A stretch of 64,000 nt of DNA from an uncultured Paracoccaceae bacterium (lineage in GTDB: Bacteria > Pseudomonadota > Alphaproteobacteria > Rhodobacterales > Rhodobacteraceae). Location: contig CANMMF010000001.1 of NCBI GenBank assembly GCA_947498985.1, forward strand, positions 1 to 64,000, written 5' to 3'. Numbering within the stretch: the first letter of the stretch is position 1; every line of letters begins with the position of its first letter. Shown here piece after piece: positions 52,203 through 61,796 of this stretch. The notes under the pieces were generated by a model. It searched no databases and was not told the origin of the DNA. It saw only the letters and a program-made list of their open reading frames with translations. Made by a program: the position numbers and the translations under genes.

Positions 52203-53903
52203 CTATTTCCTGACGAGATACGGCTTGCGCCGTGTGGTCCGGGCGTTGTGCGGGATCGGATCGACCGGGAAATCGCCCATCAGATACGGATGCATGCCCT
52301 GGTTCTTGAGGTTCTGCAGAAACTGGCCGAACCCGGTCAGATCCTCGAGGCGCGGCGCCTCGGCCAGCCGCCGCATGCTCTTCTGCCCGATTTCGTCGAT
52401 GATCACCTGCAAGGGCTCCATCGGCGCTTCGATGAACTCGGCCATGGTCCACATCCGCACACGCGCCTTGACATCGGGGCTGCGCAGCTCGTCGAGCATG
52501 GCGTTCTCGATCTTCTGCAGGATCGCCGCCGCCGCCCGGATCTCGGCGAAGTTGCTGTTGGACTGGAACAGCGGCACCGCCCAGGCGCCGGAAATCACGC
52601 TGATCTGCGCGTTGGGATCGCGCGCCATGTGCCAGTTGATCCCGGGGTTGTCGCGCGGGCCGTATTGGAAGCACAGCCGCTCCCCCCGCGTGTTCCAGAG
52701 CAGGTTGGTCAGGAACGCCTTGGGGTTGCTGTCGCGCAGTTTGGCGTTGTTGGAAAGCGCGCCGTTGATCACTGTTTGCCCGCCTGCGAACTCGGCCTTG
52801 TCCGGCCCGTAGATATGCCCGTGGACCTGCGCGCTCGTTGCCCGTCCGAGCCAACCCTCGAAATCCTGAAAAAGCTCTGAAAAGCCCTGGAACACCGAGT
52901 ATTTTCCGGCCGTCACGCCGTTTTCCCAGCCTGGATTGGGGAAGCGGCTTTGCATGTAGAGCCCCGGTCGTCCGCGCGTCCGGCGGTCGACGGCTTTGGC
53001 AAAGATGCGGTCGATCTTGCCCGGATTCGGCTCCTGCCGCGACATGGCGGTGTCGGTGTCGGTCAGGAACGCCTCGTAAAGCCGGTCCGCATGCGGCCAG
53101 ATCTTGCGCGCCACAAAACAGTCAGACCGGCGCAGAAGCTGCAGGTGATCATCGTAGAAAATATGCGGTTTGCCCTGAAAGTCGAACTTCGACAGGGTCA
53201 GCGACCGGCTTTCGATATTGGTGGAATAAAGCCGCGCCAGCGTCTGGAAATAACTCTCATCCGGGATCCAGACGCGGCGGAAATAGCCGTCATATTTCGG
53301 GCGTTCGGGATCCTCAAGCACCGCCGACAGCGTCTGGCGGGTCAGGCACCACCATTGGCTGCCCATATGCGGCACAATCCCGTTGGGGATGCGCCGATGC
53401 AGCGACATCGCGCGCTGAAACTCCACAAACCAGTCAAAGAGATACCGGTTCTTGCGCCAGGAAAACGGGAAATAGAGCGTGAAGCGTTCGTGGTCGAGCC
53501 CGCCGACCGTCCAGGGCACATCCGCCGTTGTGGCGCTTTCGATGAAATCGGTGCGCGGGCGTTCGGCGAGGTAGTCGACCAGTTCCTCCACCGGGCGTAG
53601 CGGCAGGCAGGAGCCCGAGGCGAGATAGACATGCCGCACCTCTTCGAACCGGGCAAGCATCAGCTCTGAGGCGTCCTGACTGGCCGCAACGAGCCCCCAG
53701 GTGCCCCATTCGCAGCGGTGCCGTCTGGAAAAGAGCACGCCGGGCAGATCCGACAGCGACTGCACAAACGCCTCATAGGTCGCGCGCGGCACAACCTTGT
53801 CCACATGGATCACCACCGGGCAGCCGGCGCGCGCCCAGTGCCGCGCCACCAGTTCCGCGCGGTCAAGGGCGGTATGCACCAGCATGACGATGCCGACGCT
53901 CAT
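52203..53903 (-). CDS. Core-2/I-branching-type glycosyltransferase with long C-terminal domain
   Basis: 566 residues. N-terminal ~280 residues: Branch fold (GIVMLVHTALDRAELVARHW; VVIHVDKVV; HVYLASGSCLPLRPVEELVDYL; GSQWWCLTRQTL; IPDESYFQTLA), related to beta-1,6-GlcNAc transferases and peptide xylosyltransferases. The C-terminal ~270 residues match, from memory, the DUF5927 region found on such enzymes in Rhodobacterales. Start at ATG 53903, overlapping the previous gene (ATGA). The product linkage is unknown. Confidence 0.85.
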   Translation of the reverse strand: MSVGIVMLVHTALDRAELVARHWARAGCPVVIHVDKVVPRATYEAFVQSLSDLPGVLFSRRHRCEWGTWGLVAASQDASELMLARFEEVRHVYLASGSCLPLRPVEELVDYLAERPRTDFIESATTADVPWTVGGLDHERFTLYFPFSWRKNRYLFDWFVEFQRAMSLHRRIPNGIVPHMGSQWWCLTRQTLSAVLEDPERPKYDGYFRRVWIPDESYFQTLARLYSTNIESRSLTLSKFDFQGKPHIFYDDHLQLLRRSDCFVARKIWPHADRLYEAFLTDTDTAMSRQEPNPGKIDRIFAKAVDRRTRGRPGLYMQSRFPNPGWENGVTAGKYSVFQGFSELFQDFEGWLGRATSAQVHGHIYGPDKAEFAGGQTVINGALSNNAKLRDSNPKAFLTNLLWNTRGERLCFQYGPRDNPGINWHMARDPNAQISVISGAWAVPLFQSNSNFAEIRAAAAILQKIENAMLDELRSPDVKARVRMWTMAEFIEAPMEPLQVIIDEIGQKSMRRLAEAPRLEDLTGFGQFLQNLKNQGMHPYLMGDFPVDPIPHNARTTRRKPYLVRK

Positions 53904-54910
53904 GCCCAGTTCCCCTTGGACATCAGGCCGAGGATCTCGAGCTGGCGCCAGTTGATGTATTTCTCGCTCCACTTGCACCAAAGCTCGGGGTTGTCCCTTA
54001 TGCCCTCCGCATAGGCCAGATATTCGCGGCTGGCGCCGTAATGCTGCTTGCGCGTCAGCTCTTCTGCGGCCTTTTCGGTGAAGGTGTGCAGAAATTTCGT
54101 GTGCAGAAGAATGCCGCTGGCCTTCTCGCCGCCCCATTCGTCATAGACCTGGTTGAGCCCGCGCGGCAGCAGGTTGTGGGTCGAGCTGACATAGGCGTAG
54201 CGCCGGTCCCAGCGCACCAGCGGCACCTTGTTGAGCGCGGGCGCCATGTCCGGCGTATCGGGAAAGAACACCCGCGCGCGCGGGCCGCCCTGAATCCACA
54301 GATTGCCGAATTTCGGGTTCTTCTGGATCGTGTAATTGCCCGCATCGAACCACGACGCGATTTCCATCGGGTTCTGGCCGGGCGTGTAGGGCTGCTGGTC
54401 GATGCGGCCCTTGGGGTACATGTCAAGCAGCATCGCGCTGAAGGATTTGATCGAGGAGGCATCCAGCCAGTCGGTCAGCGCGCGCAGGGGCCGCGTGTCG
54501 CAGAACGGGTAGAGGAAATGCTCATCGGGATCCACGGTAAGGCACCAGTGCCCGTGCCCGTAGCGCATCAGCAGCCAGTTCATCCAGTCGACGCCGAACC
54601 GCGCTCGCTTGTAGCTGGCCCGCGTCGTCCAGACCGACACATCGGGCTGCTTTTCGAGATAGTCGAGCGAGCCGTCATTGCTGTCATTGTCGACAAAGAA
54701 GAAGTGGTTGACCCCCATATCCCTGTAATATTTCAGGAAATACGGCAGCCGTACGCCTTCGTTGCGCTGAGTGCAAAAGACCAGAAGATCAGTGGGATGG
54801 ATGTCGGCCACGCGGTTGGCCACGGGGCGCAACTCGCGACGCTTGCGAAAGGCCCGCAATCGCCAGCGTCTGCGCTGAAGCCTCAGCCGATATGACTGCC
54901 ATACGCCCAA
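53900..54910 (-). CDS. Glycosyltransferase family 2-type (Glyco_tranf_2_4) protein
   Basis: 336 residues: LLVFCTQRNEGVRLPYFLKYYRDMGVNHFFFVDNDSNDGS (donor-binding start) and CLTVDPDEHFLYP, where DPDE stands for the usual DxD metal motif. The C-terminal half is W/Y-rich. The start is TTG at 54910 with AAGGGG 7 bases upstream. It is tightly coupled to the branching enzyme downstream (4-base overlap). Sugar donor unknown. Confidence 0.82.
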   Translation of the reverse strand: MGVWQSYRLRLQRRRWRLRAFRKRRELRPVANRVADIHPTDLLVFCTQRNEGVRLPYFLKYYRDMGVNHFFFVDNDSNDGSLDYLEKQPDVSVWTTRASYKRARFGVDWMNWLLMRYGHGHWCLTVDPDEHFLYPFCDTRPLRALTDWLDASSIKSFSAMLLDMYPKGRIDQQPYTPGQNPMEIASWFDAGNYTIQKNPKFGNLWIQGGPRARVFFPDTPDMAPALNKVPLVRWDRRYAYVSSTHNLLPRGLNQVYDEWGGEKASGILLHTKFLHTFTEKAAEELTRKQHYGASREYLAYAEGIRDNPELWCKWSEKYINWRQLEILGLMSKGNWA

Positions 54911-54961
54911 TCGCGTGCCCCTTGATGGCCGTCTGCACGGCTCTTCGTCTCGTCGCGGCTA

Positions 54962-56164
54962 TCAGATCTCGGTTAAGACAGTCTTGAAATGCGCCTCCCA
55001 ATCGGGGGGAGTGAGCGTGTTTGTGCTGTCTTTTGCAGGTCTGCGCCCCGCCCGATGATCCTCCGCCAGCTGAGAAATTTTATCCCGCCAAAGATAACGC
55101 TCTGAAACGTTTACGTAAACCGGAATATCTCCAAGCACTTCGCGATAGATGGGCAGGTCGTTGCATAAAACCGGCACTCCGAGGCTGGCCGCCTCAACCG
55201 GAGGCAGACCAAAGCCTTCGGCATGGCTGGGAAAGAGCAGCCCCGCCGAGCCTGCCAGAAGTCCGAAGACCGCGCCATCATCGAGCCCCGGCAATTCATG
55301 CACCCGTTCGGGTGCCGCATCGAGTCTGTCGAACACCTCCCGGTTCTGCCAGCCGCGGCTGCCGCAGATCAGCAGATGCGCCTCGGGGATTTCAGGCCAG
55401 AGATAGAGCAGCAGGGCGTGGTTCTTGCGCGGCTCGATGGTGCCCAGCGTGACGAAAAAGGGCGCGCCCTCCCACGGCCCGCGCGGCGGAGTGCCCGGCA
55501 CCGGCAGATCCACACCCAGATGCGCCACCACCGTCTTGCCGCGCAATCCCGGCGCGTGACGCGCCAGATCGGCCTCGGTCTGAGCCGAGTTGCAGATCAC
55601 CAGATCGGCGAACCGCGCCACGCGGCGCAGAAAATTGGCGAAGGAGCGCACCGTCTCGCGACGCTGGAAATCCGGGTGATCCAGCGGGATCGTGTCATGC
55701 ACCAGCACGCCGACGCGGGCGTGCGGGATCAGCCGCACAGCCGTGAGCACCCGGTCCGTCAGGTTGCTGTGCCCGGTATTGAGGTAGTGGATCCCGCGCG
55801 GCAGGTGCCGGCGCAGCATCCGGCTCAGCCGGATGGGCAGGCACCGGTCGCGGCAAAGCCGCCGCACATCCGCCTCCGCGCGTGCCCGCACCGGATCGAT
55901 CCCGCGCGAGATCCGCGACAGCCGGTCGGCGGCCCCCCAGGTGTTTCCGGCAATCCGGTCGCGCAGAGCGGCGCAGCCGTCGCGGTCCAGCAGCGCAAAC
56001 CCCAGCGACGTGCGCACCAGCCCGAACACCGGCGCAGCCCGCGCCAGCAGCGCCTCGAGATAGGCAAATTCGACGCGGTCCACCCCCGTCATGCGCCGTC
56101 CGGCGCGCCGGACGCTGCGGGTCAGGTCAAGCAGGCGGGCTGGATCACTTGTCGTAATGGCCAT
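54962..56164 (-). CDS. Glycosyltransferase family 4-type (GT-B)
   Basis: 400 residues, mannosyltransferase-like: VGVLVHDTIPLDHPDFQRRE, DLVICNSAQTEADLARH, then the C-terminal nucleotide-sugar domain FFVTLGTIEPRKNHALLL, LPGLDDGAVFGLLAGSAGLLFPSHAEGFGLPPVEAASLGVPVL with the E-x7-E motif. The start at ATG 56164 overlaps galE by 20 bases. Part of the operon. Confidence 0.88.
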   Translation of the reverse strand: MAITTSDPARLLDLTRSVRRAGRRMTGVDRVEFAYLEALLARAAPVFGLVRTSLGFALLDRDGCAALRDRIAGNTWGAADRLSRISRGIDPVRARAEADVRRLCRDRCLPIRLSRMLRRHLPRGIHYLNTGHSNLTDRVLTAVRLIPHARVGVLVHDTIPLDHPDFQRRETVRSFANFLRRVARFADLVICNSAQTEADLARHAPGLRGKTVVAHLGVDLPVPGTPPRGPWEGAPFFVTLGTIEPRKNHALLLYLWPEIPEAHLLICGSRGWQNREVFDRLDAAPERVHELPGLDDGAVFGLLAGSAGLLFPSHAEGFGLPPVEAASLGVPVLCNDLPIYREVLGDIPVYVNVSERYLWRDKISQLAEDHRAGRRPAKDSTNTLTPPDWEAHFKTVLTEI

Positions 56165-57128
56165 GGGTGTGCCAGCGCCAAGCATCTTCGATCATCTGCG
56201 GCAGGGTCGAGCGTCGCGGCGACCAGCCCAGCTCCGCCTCGGCCCGGGTGGATCCGGAGACCAGCTTTGTGGCGTCACCCGCGCGGCGCGGACCCTCGGT
56301 ATAGGGCACCTCGCGATTGGTGACGGCGCGCGAGGCGTCCACCACCTGCCGCACGGAAAAGCCGTGTCCGCTGCCCAGGTTGAAGACCGCGCTGCCCTTG
56401 CCCTGCTCAAGCCATTTCAGCCCCAGCACATGGGCATCGACCAGATCGCAGACATGCACGTAGTCGCGGATGCAGGTGCCGTCGGGTGTGTCGTAATCGG
56501 TGCCGTGGATGGTCAGCGCCGGGCGCTTGCCGTCAATCGCCTCCAGCATGACCGGGATGAGATGGGTCTCGGGCCGGTGATACTCCCCGACCTCGGCCTC
56601 CGGATCGCCACCGGCGACGTTGAAGTAGCGAAAGATCACGTGGCGCAGACCGTGCGCGGCCTCGAAATCGCGCAGGATGTTCTCGACGGCGCGTTTGGAG
56701 GCGCCATAGGCGTTGAGCGGCGCCTGCGTCGTTTCTTCCGTCAGCACCACGTTGTCATGCTCGCCATAGGTCGCGCAGGTGGAGGAGAACACGAGATCGA
56801 GACACCCCGCCGCCACTGCCGCCTCGATCAGCGTGAGCGAACCCAGGACATTGTTGCGCCAGTAAAGCCCGGGCTGAGCCATCGCCTCACCCACCTGGCT
56901 GAGGGCGGCGAAATGCATCACGGCGACGGGCTGCCAGCGGGCAAAGATCGCATCCAGCCGGGCGCGGTCAGCAAGCTCCGCCACTTCGAACGGGCCGAAC
57001 TTCACCGCGTCGCGCCAGCCGGTCGAGAGGTTGTCGACGCAGACCGGCACGTAGCCTGCCGCAACCAGTGCCTTGCAGGCATGGCTGCCGATATACCCGG
57101 CGCCGCCTGTCACCAGCACATGGGTCAT
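56145..57128 (-). CDS. galE: UDP-glucose 4-epimerase
   Basis: Interconverts UDP-glucose and UDP-galactose. 327 residues: VTGGAGYIGSHACKAL, the catalytic Thr/Ser loop VFSSTCATYGEHD, YGASKRAVE (Y-x3-K), and YFNVAGGDPEAEVGEYH. 5 bases after galU. Provides UDP-Gal for the glycan made by this cluster. Confidence 0.94.
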   Translation of the reverse strand: MTHVLVTGGAGYIGSHACKALVAAGYVPVCVDNLSTGWRDAVKFGPFEVAELADRARLDAIFARWQPVAVMHFAALSQVGEAMAQPGLYWRNNVLGSLTLIEAAVAAGCLDLVFSSTCATYGEHDNVVLTEETTQAPLNAYGASKRAVENILRDFEAAHGLRHVIFRYFNVAGGDPEAEVGEYHRPETHLIPVMLEAIDGKRPALTIHGTDYDTPDGTCIRDYVHVCDLVDAHVLGLKWLEQGKGSAVFNLGSGHGFSVRQVVDASRAVTNREVPYTEGPRRAGDATKLVSGSTRAEAELGWSPRRSTLPQMIEDAWRWHTHGHYDK

Positions 57129-57133
57129 GGAGC

Positions 57134-58030
57134 TTATTCCGCTGCCCGCCGCGACGACGTGATTTCCATCAGATAGGCTTCGAGATCCTCGCGCAGATCG
57201 TCACGGGCCAGACCAAAGGCCACCGTCGCCTGCAGGAACCCCGCCTTGGAGCCGCAGTCGAACCGCTGACCACGGAAGCGATAGCCGTAAACGCCGTCGC
57301 CATCCTCGCCGATCTCCTGGGCAATCGCATCGGTGAGCTGGATCTCCCCGCCCGCGCCGGACTTGATCCGGTTGAGGTTGCGCAGCACGTTCGGCGACAG
57401 GATATACCGCCCGATCACCGCGAGGTTGGAGGGCGCGGTGCACTGCGCGGGTTTTTCGACCATGCCCTTGACCGACACCATGGAGCCGTGATCGGCATCG
57501 ATATCGAGCACGCCATAGCTCGACGTCTGCTCCTCGGGCACTTCCATCGCCGCGACCATGCTGCCGCCGGTCTCTTCATAGGCCTCGACCATCTGCGCCA
57601 GACAGGGCGTTTCGGCGGCGATCACATCGTCGGGCAGCATCACGGCAAACGGTTCGTTGTGGATGAGGCGGCGGGCGCACCAGACCGCATGGCCAAGCCC
57701 CATCGCGCGGTGCTGGCGGATATAGGCAATCTCTCCTGAATCCATATTGGTCGATTTCAGGATCTCGAGAAGGTCGTCCTTGCCTTTCTTGCGCAACTCC
57801 TGCTCAAGCTGCGGAGCGTGGTCGAAATAATCCTCCAGCGCGCCCTTGCCGCGGGAGGTCACAAAGATGAACTCCTTGATCCCGGCCTCGCGCGCCTCGT
57901 CGATGGCGTATTGCACCAGCGGACGGTCGACCAGCGTCATGATTTCCTTGGGCACCGATTTTGTTGCCGGCAGAAACCGCGTCCCCAGCCCCGCGACGGG
58001 AAAAATCGCCTTGGTGACCTTCTTGCGCAT
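57134..58030 (-). CDS. galU: UTP-glucose-1-phosphate uridylyltransferase
   Basis: Makes UDP-glucose. 298 residues: AIFPVAGLGTRFLPATKSVPKEIM is the nucleotidyl-binding signature, then LVQYAIDEAREAGI, GLGHAVWCARRL and VEKP. The start at ATG 58030 is 24 codons inside the track ORF. With galE it supplies the UDP-sugars for surface polysaccharide. Confidence 0.95.
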   Translation of the reverse strand: MRKKVTKAIFPVAGLGTRFLPATKSVPKEIMTLVDRPLVQYAIDEAREAGIKEFIFVTSRGKGALEDYFDHAPQLEQELRKKGKDDLLEILKSTNMDSGEIAYIRQHRAMGLGHAVWCARRLIHNEPFAVMLPDDVIAAETPCLAQMVEAYEETGGSMVAAMEVPEEQTSSYGVLDIDADHGSMVSVKGMVEKPAQCTAPSNLAVIGRYILSPNVLRNLNRIKSGAGGEIQLTDAIAQEIGEDGDGVYGYRFRGQRFDCGSKAGFLQATVAFGLARDDLREDLEAYLMEITSSRRAAE

Positions 58031-58145
58031 GACCCTGCTCCTTCTTTTCTCAACTATCACACGAAGCCACCGGACACGCCAGATGTCTTCAAACCAACTC
58101 ACCTGAATCCGCCATAGCCCGGCGAATTCACCACTGTCTTAACGT

Positions 58146-59393
58146 CTAACGCGCTTTTGTGAACTCATATTGACCACGAACCGGAACCAATCGATTAACT
58201 TCTGCCGCAATTCGCGATTTTCGGCGCCAGAAGCGAAACAATCCGGCGTCCCGCTCACTGCGCCCGAAAAGACCGCCCTTTTGCTCCCAATAGCCTGCCG
58301 CATCGAAGCGCGCGTGGTGGTAACGCGCGTTGGACCCCATGAGCAGCAGGGTCACGATATCTCCGTCGGCGGCGCGCGCGGCGGCCTCCTCGCGCAGCGC
58401 TTTCGCCCGGAGGGGCCGTCCCGTCAGCAACCTGCGGGGCGCATCCGGTCGTCCCGGAAAAGGGCGGAACCCGTCGGCGGCAAAAGGCAGCGCCGGCAGC
58501 GCGGAGATGATCCGGGCACGCCCGTCCCTCGCGCCGCGATCGAACCCGCGCAGCAATCGCAGAACATCATCGGCGCCAAGCGGGCCGGTCTGCAAAAGCT
58601 TCAGCAGCCGCAGACGTTGTTCCCGTCGAAGGCCGCGCATCGCCTTCTTGTGGGTCTTTTCAGGGGAATGCTTGCGCAGAAACACCATCTGCGATGCGGC
58701 GATTTCGCTCAGGTCTCGCGGCACCCGCGCCTGCGAGCGCCGGGCGCTTTCGGCAAAGCCGTGATGCACCTGTGCCAGCGGCACAATTGCGGTGGCCTGC
58801 CCGGCCTGCGCCAGCCGCATGTTGAGATCCGTCTCGTCGAGATAGAAGTGAAAAGCCGGATCGAAGCCACCCATCTCGGCCAGCACGTCGCGCCGCACCG
58901 CCATGTTGGTGCCTTCGGTCTTGATCGCGCGGTCCGGCTGCGGGTGCAAAAGGCGCGGGCTCATGTCCTCGAATGCGATATCCTGCGCCGCGCCGGTGAC
59001 ATCGACACTGCGCGCGCGCCACTGAAAGGACATCCCGTTGCGGCCAATGACAAAACCGCCCGTCGCCGCAACCTCACCGTCCTGAAACGGCGCCACAAGA
59101 TGCCTGAGCCACAACGGTTCCGGCACCGCATCGTCATCGATGAAGGCCACAACCTCGCCTGCCGCCGCGCAAATCCCCAGATTGCGCGCTTGCGAGATAT
59201 TGGCCTCGTCAAACTCGACAAGCTTGACGAGATCCGCATAAGGACCCGCGCGCAGGGCGGCGGCCCCCTTGGGACAGGCCACCACGACAACCTCGAAAGC
59301 GGCGTAATCCAGCTGTGCCAGCCCGGTCAGACAGCGCTGCAGCGCCTCCGCGCGGTCGCGGCTCACAATGATGACGCTGACCGGCAGATCCAT
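58146..59393 (-). CDS. Glycosyltransferase family 2
   Basis: 415 residues: VSVIIVSRDRAEALQRCLTGL, then the metal-binding VVAFIDDDAVPEPLWL (DDD) and TEGTNMAVRRDVLAEMGGFDPAFHFYLDETDLNMRLAQAG (acceptor-side ED). The C-terminal ~180 residues are Arg/Ala-rich. Only 3 bases after cysQ, upstream of galU by 115 bases. Confidence 0.88.
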   Translation of the reverse strand: MDLPVSVIIVSRDRAEALQRCLTGLAQLDYAAFEVVVVACPKGAAALRAGPYADLVKLVEFDEANISQARNLGICAAAGEVVAFIDDDAVPEPLWLRHLVAPFQDGEVAATGGFVIGRNGMSFQWRARSVDVTGAAQDIAFEDMSPRLLHPQPDRAIKTEGTNMAVRRDVLAEMGGFDPAFHFYLDETDLNMRLAQAGQATAIVPLAQVHHGFAESARRSQARVPRDLSEIAASQMVFLRKHSPEKTHKKAMRGLRREQRLRLLKLLQTGPLGADDVLRLLRGFDRGARDGRARIISALPALPFAADGFRPFPGRPDAPRRLLTGRPLRAKALREEAAARAADGDIVTLLLMGSNARYHHARFDAAGYWEQKGGLFGRSERDAGLFRFWRRKSRIAAEVNRLVPVRGQYEFTKAR

Positions 59394-59396
59394 GGC

Positions 59397-60194
<798 letters not shown>

Positions 60195-60311
60195 CCGTCC
60201 GCTCCTTTTCACGCCTGACTTGCGCGATTTATTGATTTGAAACCTCATTCGCCTTATGCTGCCTTTCATAAAGAACGGCAAGCAAGCCGCACGCCAGAGC
60301 AGGTGACCCGC

Positions 60312-61142
60312 ATGTTTCAGACCTCCGCCCCCAGATCGCGGCTGACTTCGGCTGTCTATATTGCCGAGCTGATCTACCACAACGCGGTCAGGTCGGTCCG
60401 CAAGACCCATGGCAACGCCTTCATGGCGATCTTCATGAACATGCTGCAGACGGTCATCTTCGTGCTGGCCTTCTATTTCATGTTCATGATCCTCGGCCTG
60501 CGCGGCACCGCGGTGCGCGGCGATTTCATGATCTACATCATGACCGGCATTTTCCTCTACATGACCCATACCAAGACGCTGTCGGCCGTGATGGGCTCCG
60601 AAGGGCCCGCCAGCCCGATGATGCAGCACGCGCCGATGAACACGATGATCGCGATCCTGTCGGCGATGCTGGGCACGCTCTACATCCAGATCCTGTCGCT
60701 GGTGGCGATCCTGTTTGTCTATGACGTGGCCTTCAATCCCTTCGTCATGCAGGAGATCAACGACCCCATCGGCTGCATGGCGATGATCCTTCTGTCGTGG
60801 TTTTCCGGCGCGGCCATCGGCATGCTGTTCCTGGCGCTGAAGCCGTGGTTTCCGACGCCGGTCCAGATCATCTCGACGGTCTATCAGCGGGCCAACATGA
60901 TCGCGTCGGGCAAGATGTTCGTCGCCAACACCATGCCCGGATACATGCTGGTGATGTTCGACTGGAACCCGCTCTTTCACACCATCGACCAGTCCCGCGG
61001 CTATGCCTTCGTGAACTACAACCCCCGCAACTCGGAATGGGATTACGCGCTCTACCTCTCGATTGTGCTGATCATGATCGGCCTTATGGGGGAGTTCTAT
61101 ACCCGCAAACACGCCTCTGCCTCCTGGGCCGCGCGACGCTGA
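60312..61142 (+). CDS. ABC-2 type polysaccharide export permease (KpsM-like)
   Basis: 276 residues, six predicted membrane segments (MAIFMNMLQTVIFVLAFYFMFMIL; GDFMIYIMTGIFLYMT; TLYIQILSLVAILFVYDVAF), rich in Met and Phe. This is the layout of KpsM/Wzm capsule or O-antigen exporters. No ATPase partner is in the window, so KpsT/Wzt must be elsewhere. Divergent from cysQ with 117 bases between. It probably exports a glycan, perhaps the one made by the cluster. Confidence 0.82.
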   Translation: MFQTSAPRSRLTSAVYIAELIYHNAVRSVRKTHGNAFMAIFMNMLQTVIFVLAFYFMFMILGLRGTAVRGDFMIYIMTGIFLYMTHTKTLSAVMGSEGPASPMMQHAPMNTMIAILSAMLGTLYIQILSLVAILFVYDVAFNPFVMQEINDPIGCMAMILLSWFSGAAIGMLFLALKPWFPTPVQIISTVYQRANMIASGKMFVANTMPGYMLVMFDWNPLFHTIDQSRGYAFVNYNPRNSEWDYALYLSIVLIMIGLMGEFYTRKHASASWAARR

Positions 61143-61265
61143 CGTGCGGCGCGGGCCGCCGGTGGCAGTTGCATGCGGGGCGACGCCCCCCCTATGCGTA
61201 TGGTTTCACATCACGCCGCCGTCGCGTTAGACTGGCCGCAATGAAATCGCCCCGGAGCGTCCGTG

Positions 61266-61775
61266 ATGTTGCCATCAGCCACCCGCATTCTCTGTCTGCT
61301 CACGCTTCTCGGCGCGACAACCGCACCCGTCCCGTCGCACGCGCTGTCCTGCCTGCCCGCAGACCCCATAGCCGATTTCCTGCAGGCCAACGCCTCCGAC
61401 GAGATCTGGATTGTCGTCGACGGCACGCTGCGTTTCGACGAACGCAAGCTGCCGCCGCGCGACGCGCTCGACAACAATGCGCCGCCGCAAACCGATATCG
61501 ACGCGCGGCTGACCGGCACATCGCTGGGTACGGACGGGTTCGCGCGCCCGTTTGACCGTGCCATCACCCTGCAGGCGCTCTGCTATGGCCCGTGGTGCGC
61601 CGGGGCCACCGACGGCGCGCGCTATCTGGCGTTTCTCAAACGTGAGGGTGACGGCTACGTGATGCCCGTGAACCCCTGCGGCAGCATGGTCTACCAGAAC
61701 GCCACCGCAGAGATGCGCGACGCGCTCACCACCTGCTTCCGGGGCGGCACCTGCACACCGGCAGAGATGAACTGA
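61266..61775 (+). CDS. Secreted cysteine-containing protein, possible TIMP/NTR-like fold
   Basis: 169 residues: signal peptide RILCLLTLLGATTAPVPSHA, then a mature chain starting near LSC with seven cysteines (LSC, QALCYGPWC, NPCG, TTCFRGGTC). The cysteine near the mature N-terminus, the IWIVVDGTLRF strand and the YLAFLKREGDGYVMPVNPCG segment are reminiscent of TIMP/netrin OB-fold domains; I am not sure. The ATG at 61266 is preferred over the GTG at 61263. Function unknown. Confidence 0.75.
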   Translation: MLPSATRILCLLTLLGATTAPVPSHALSCLPADPIADFLQANASDEIWIVVDGTLRFDERKLPPRDALDNNAPPQTDIDARLTGTSLGTDGFARPFDRAITLQALCYGPWCAGATDGARYLAFLKREGDGYVMPVNPCGSMVYQNATAEMRDALTTCFRGGTCTPAEMN

Positions 61776-61796
61776 CCCACCGGCATCGACACGAGG

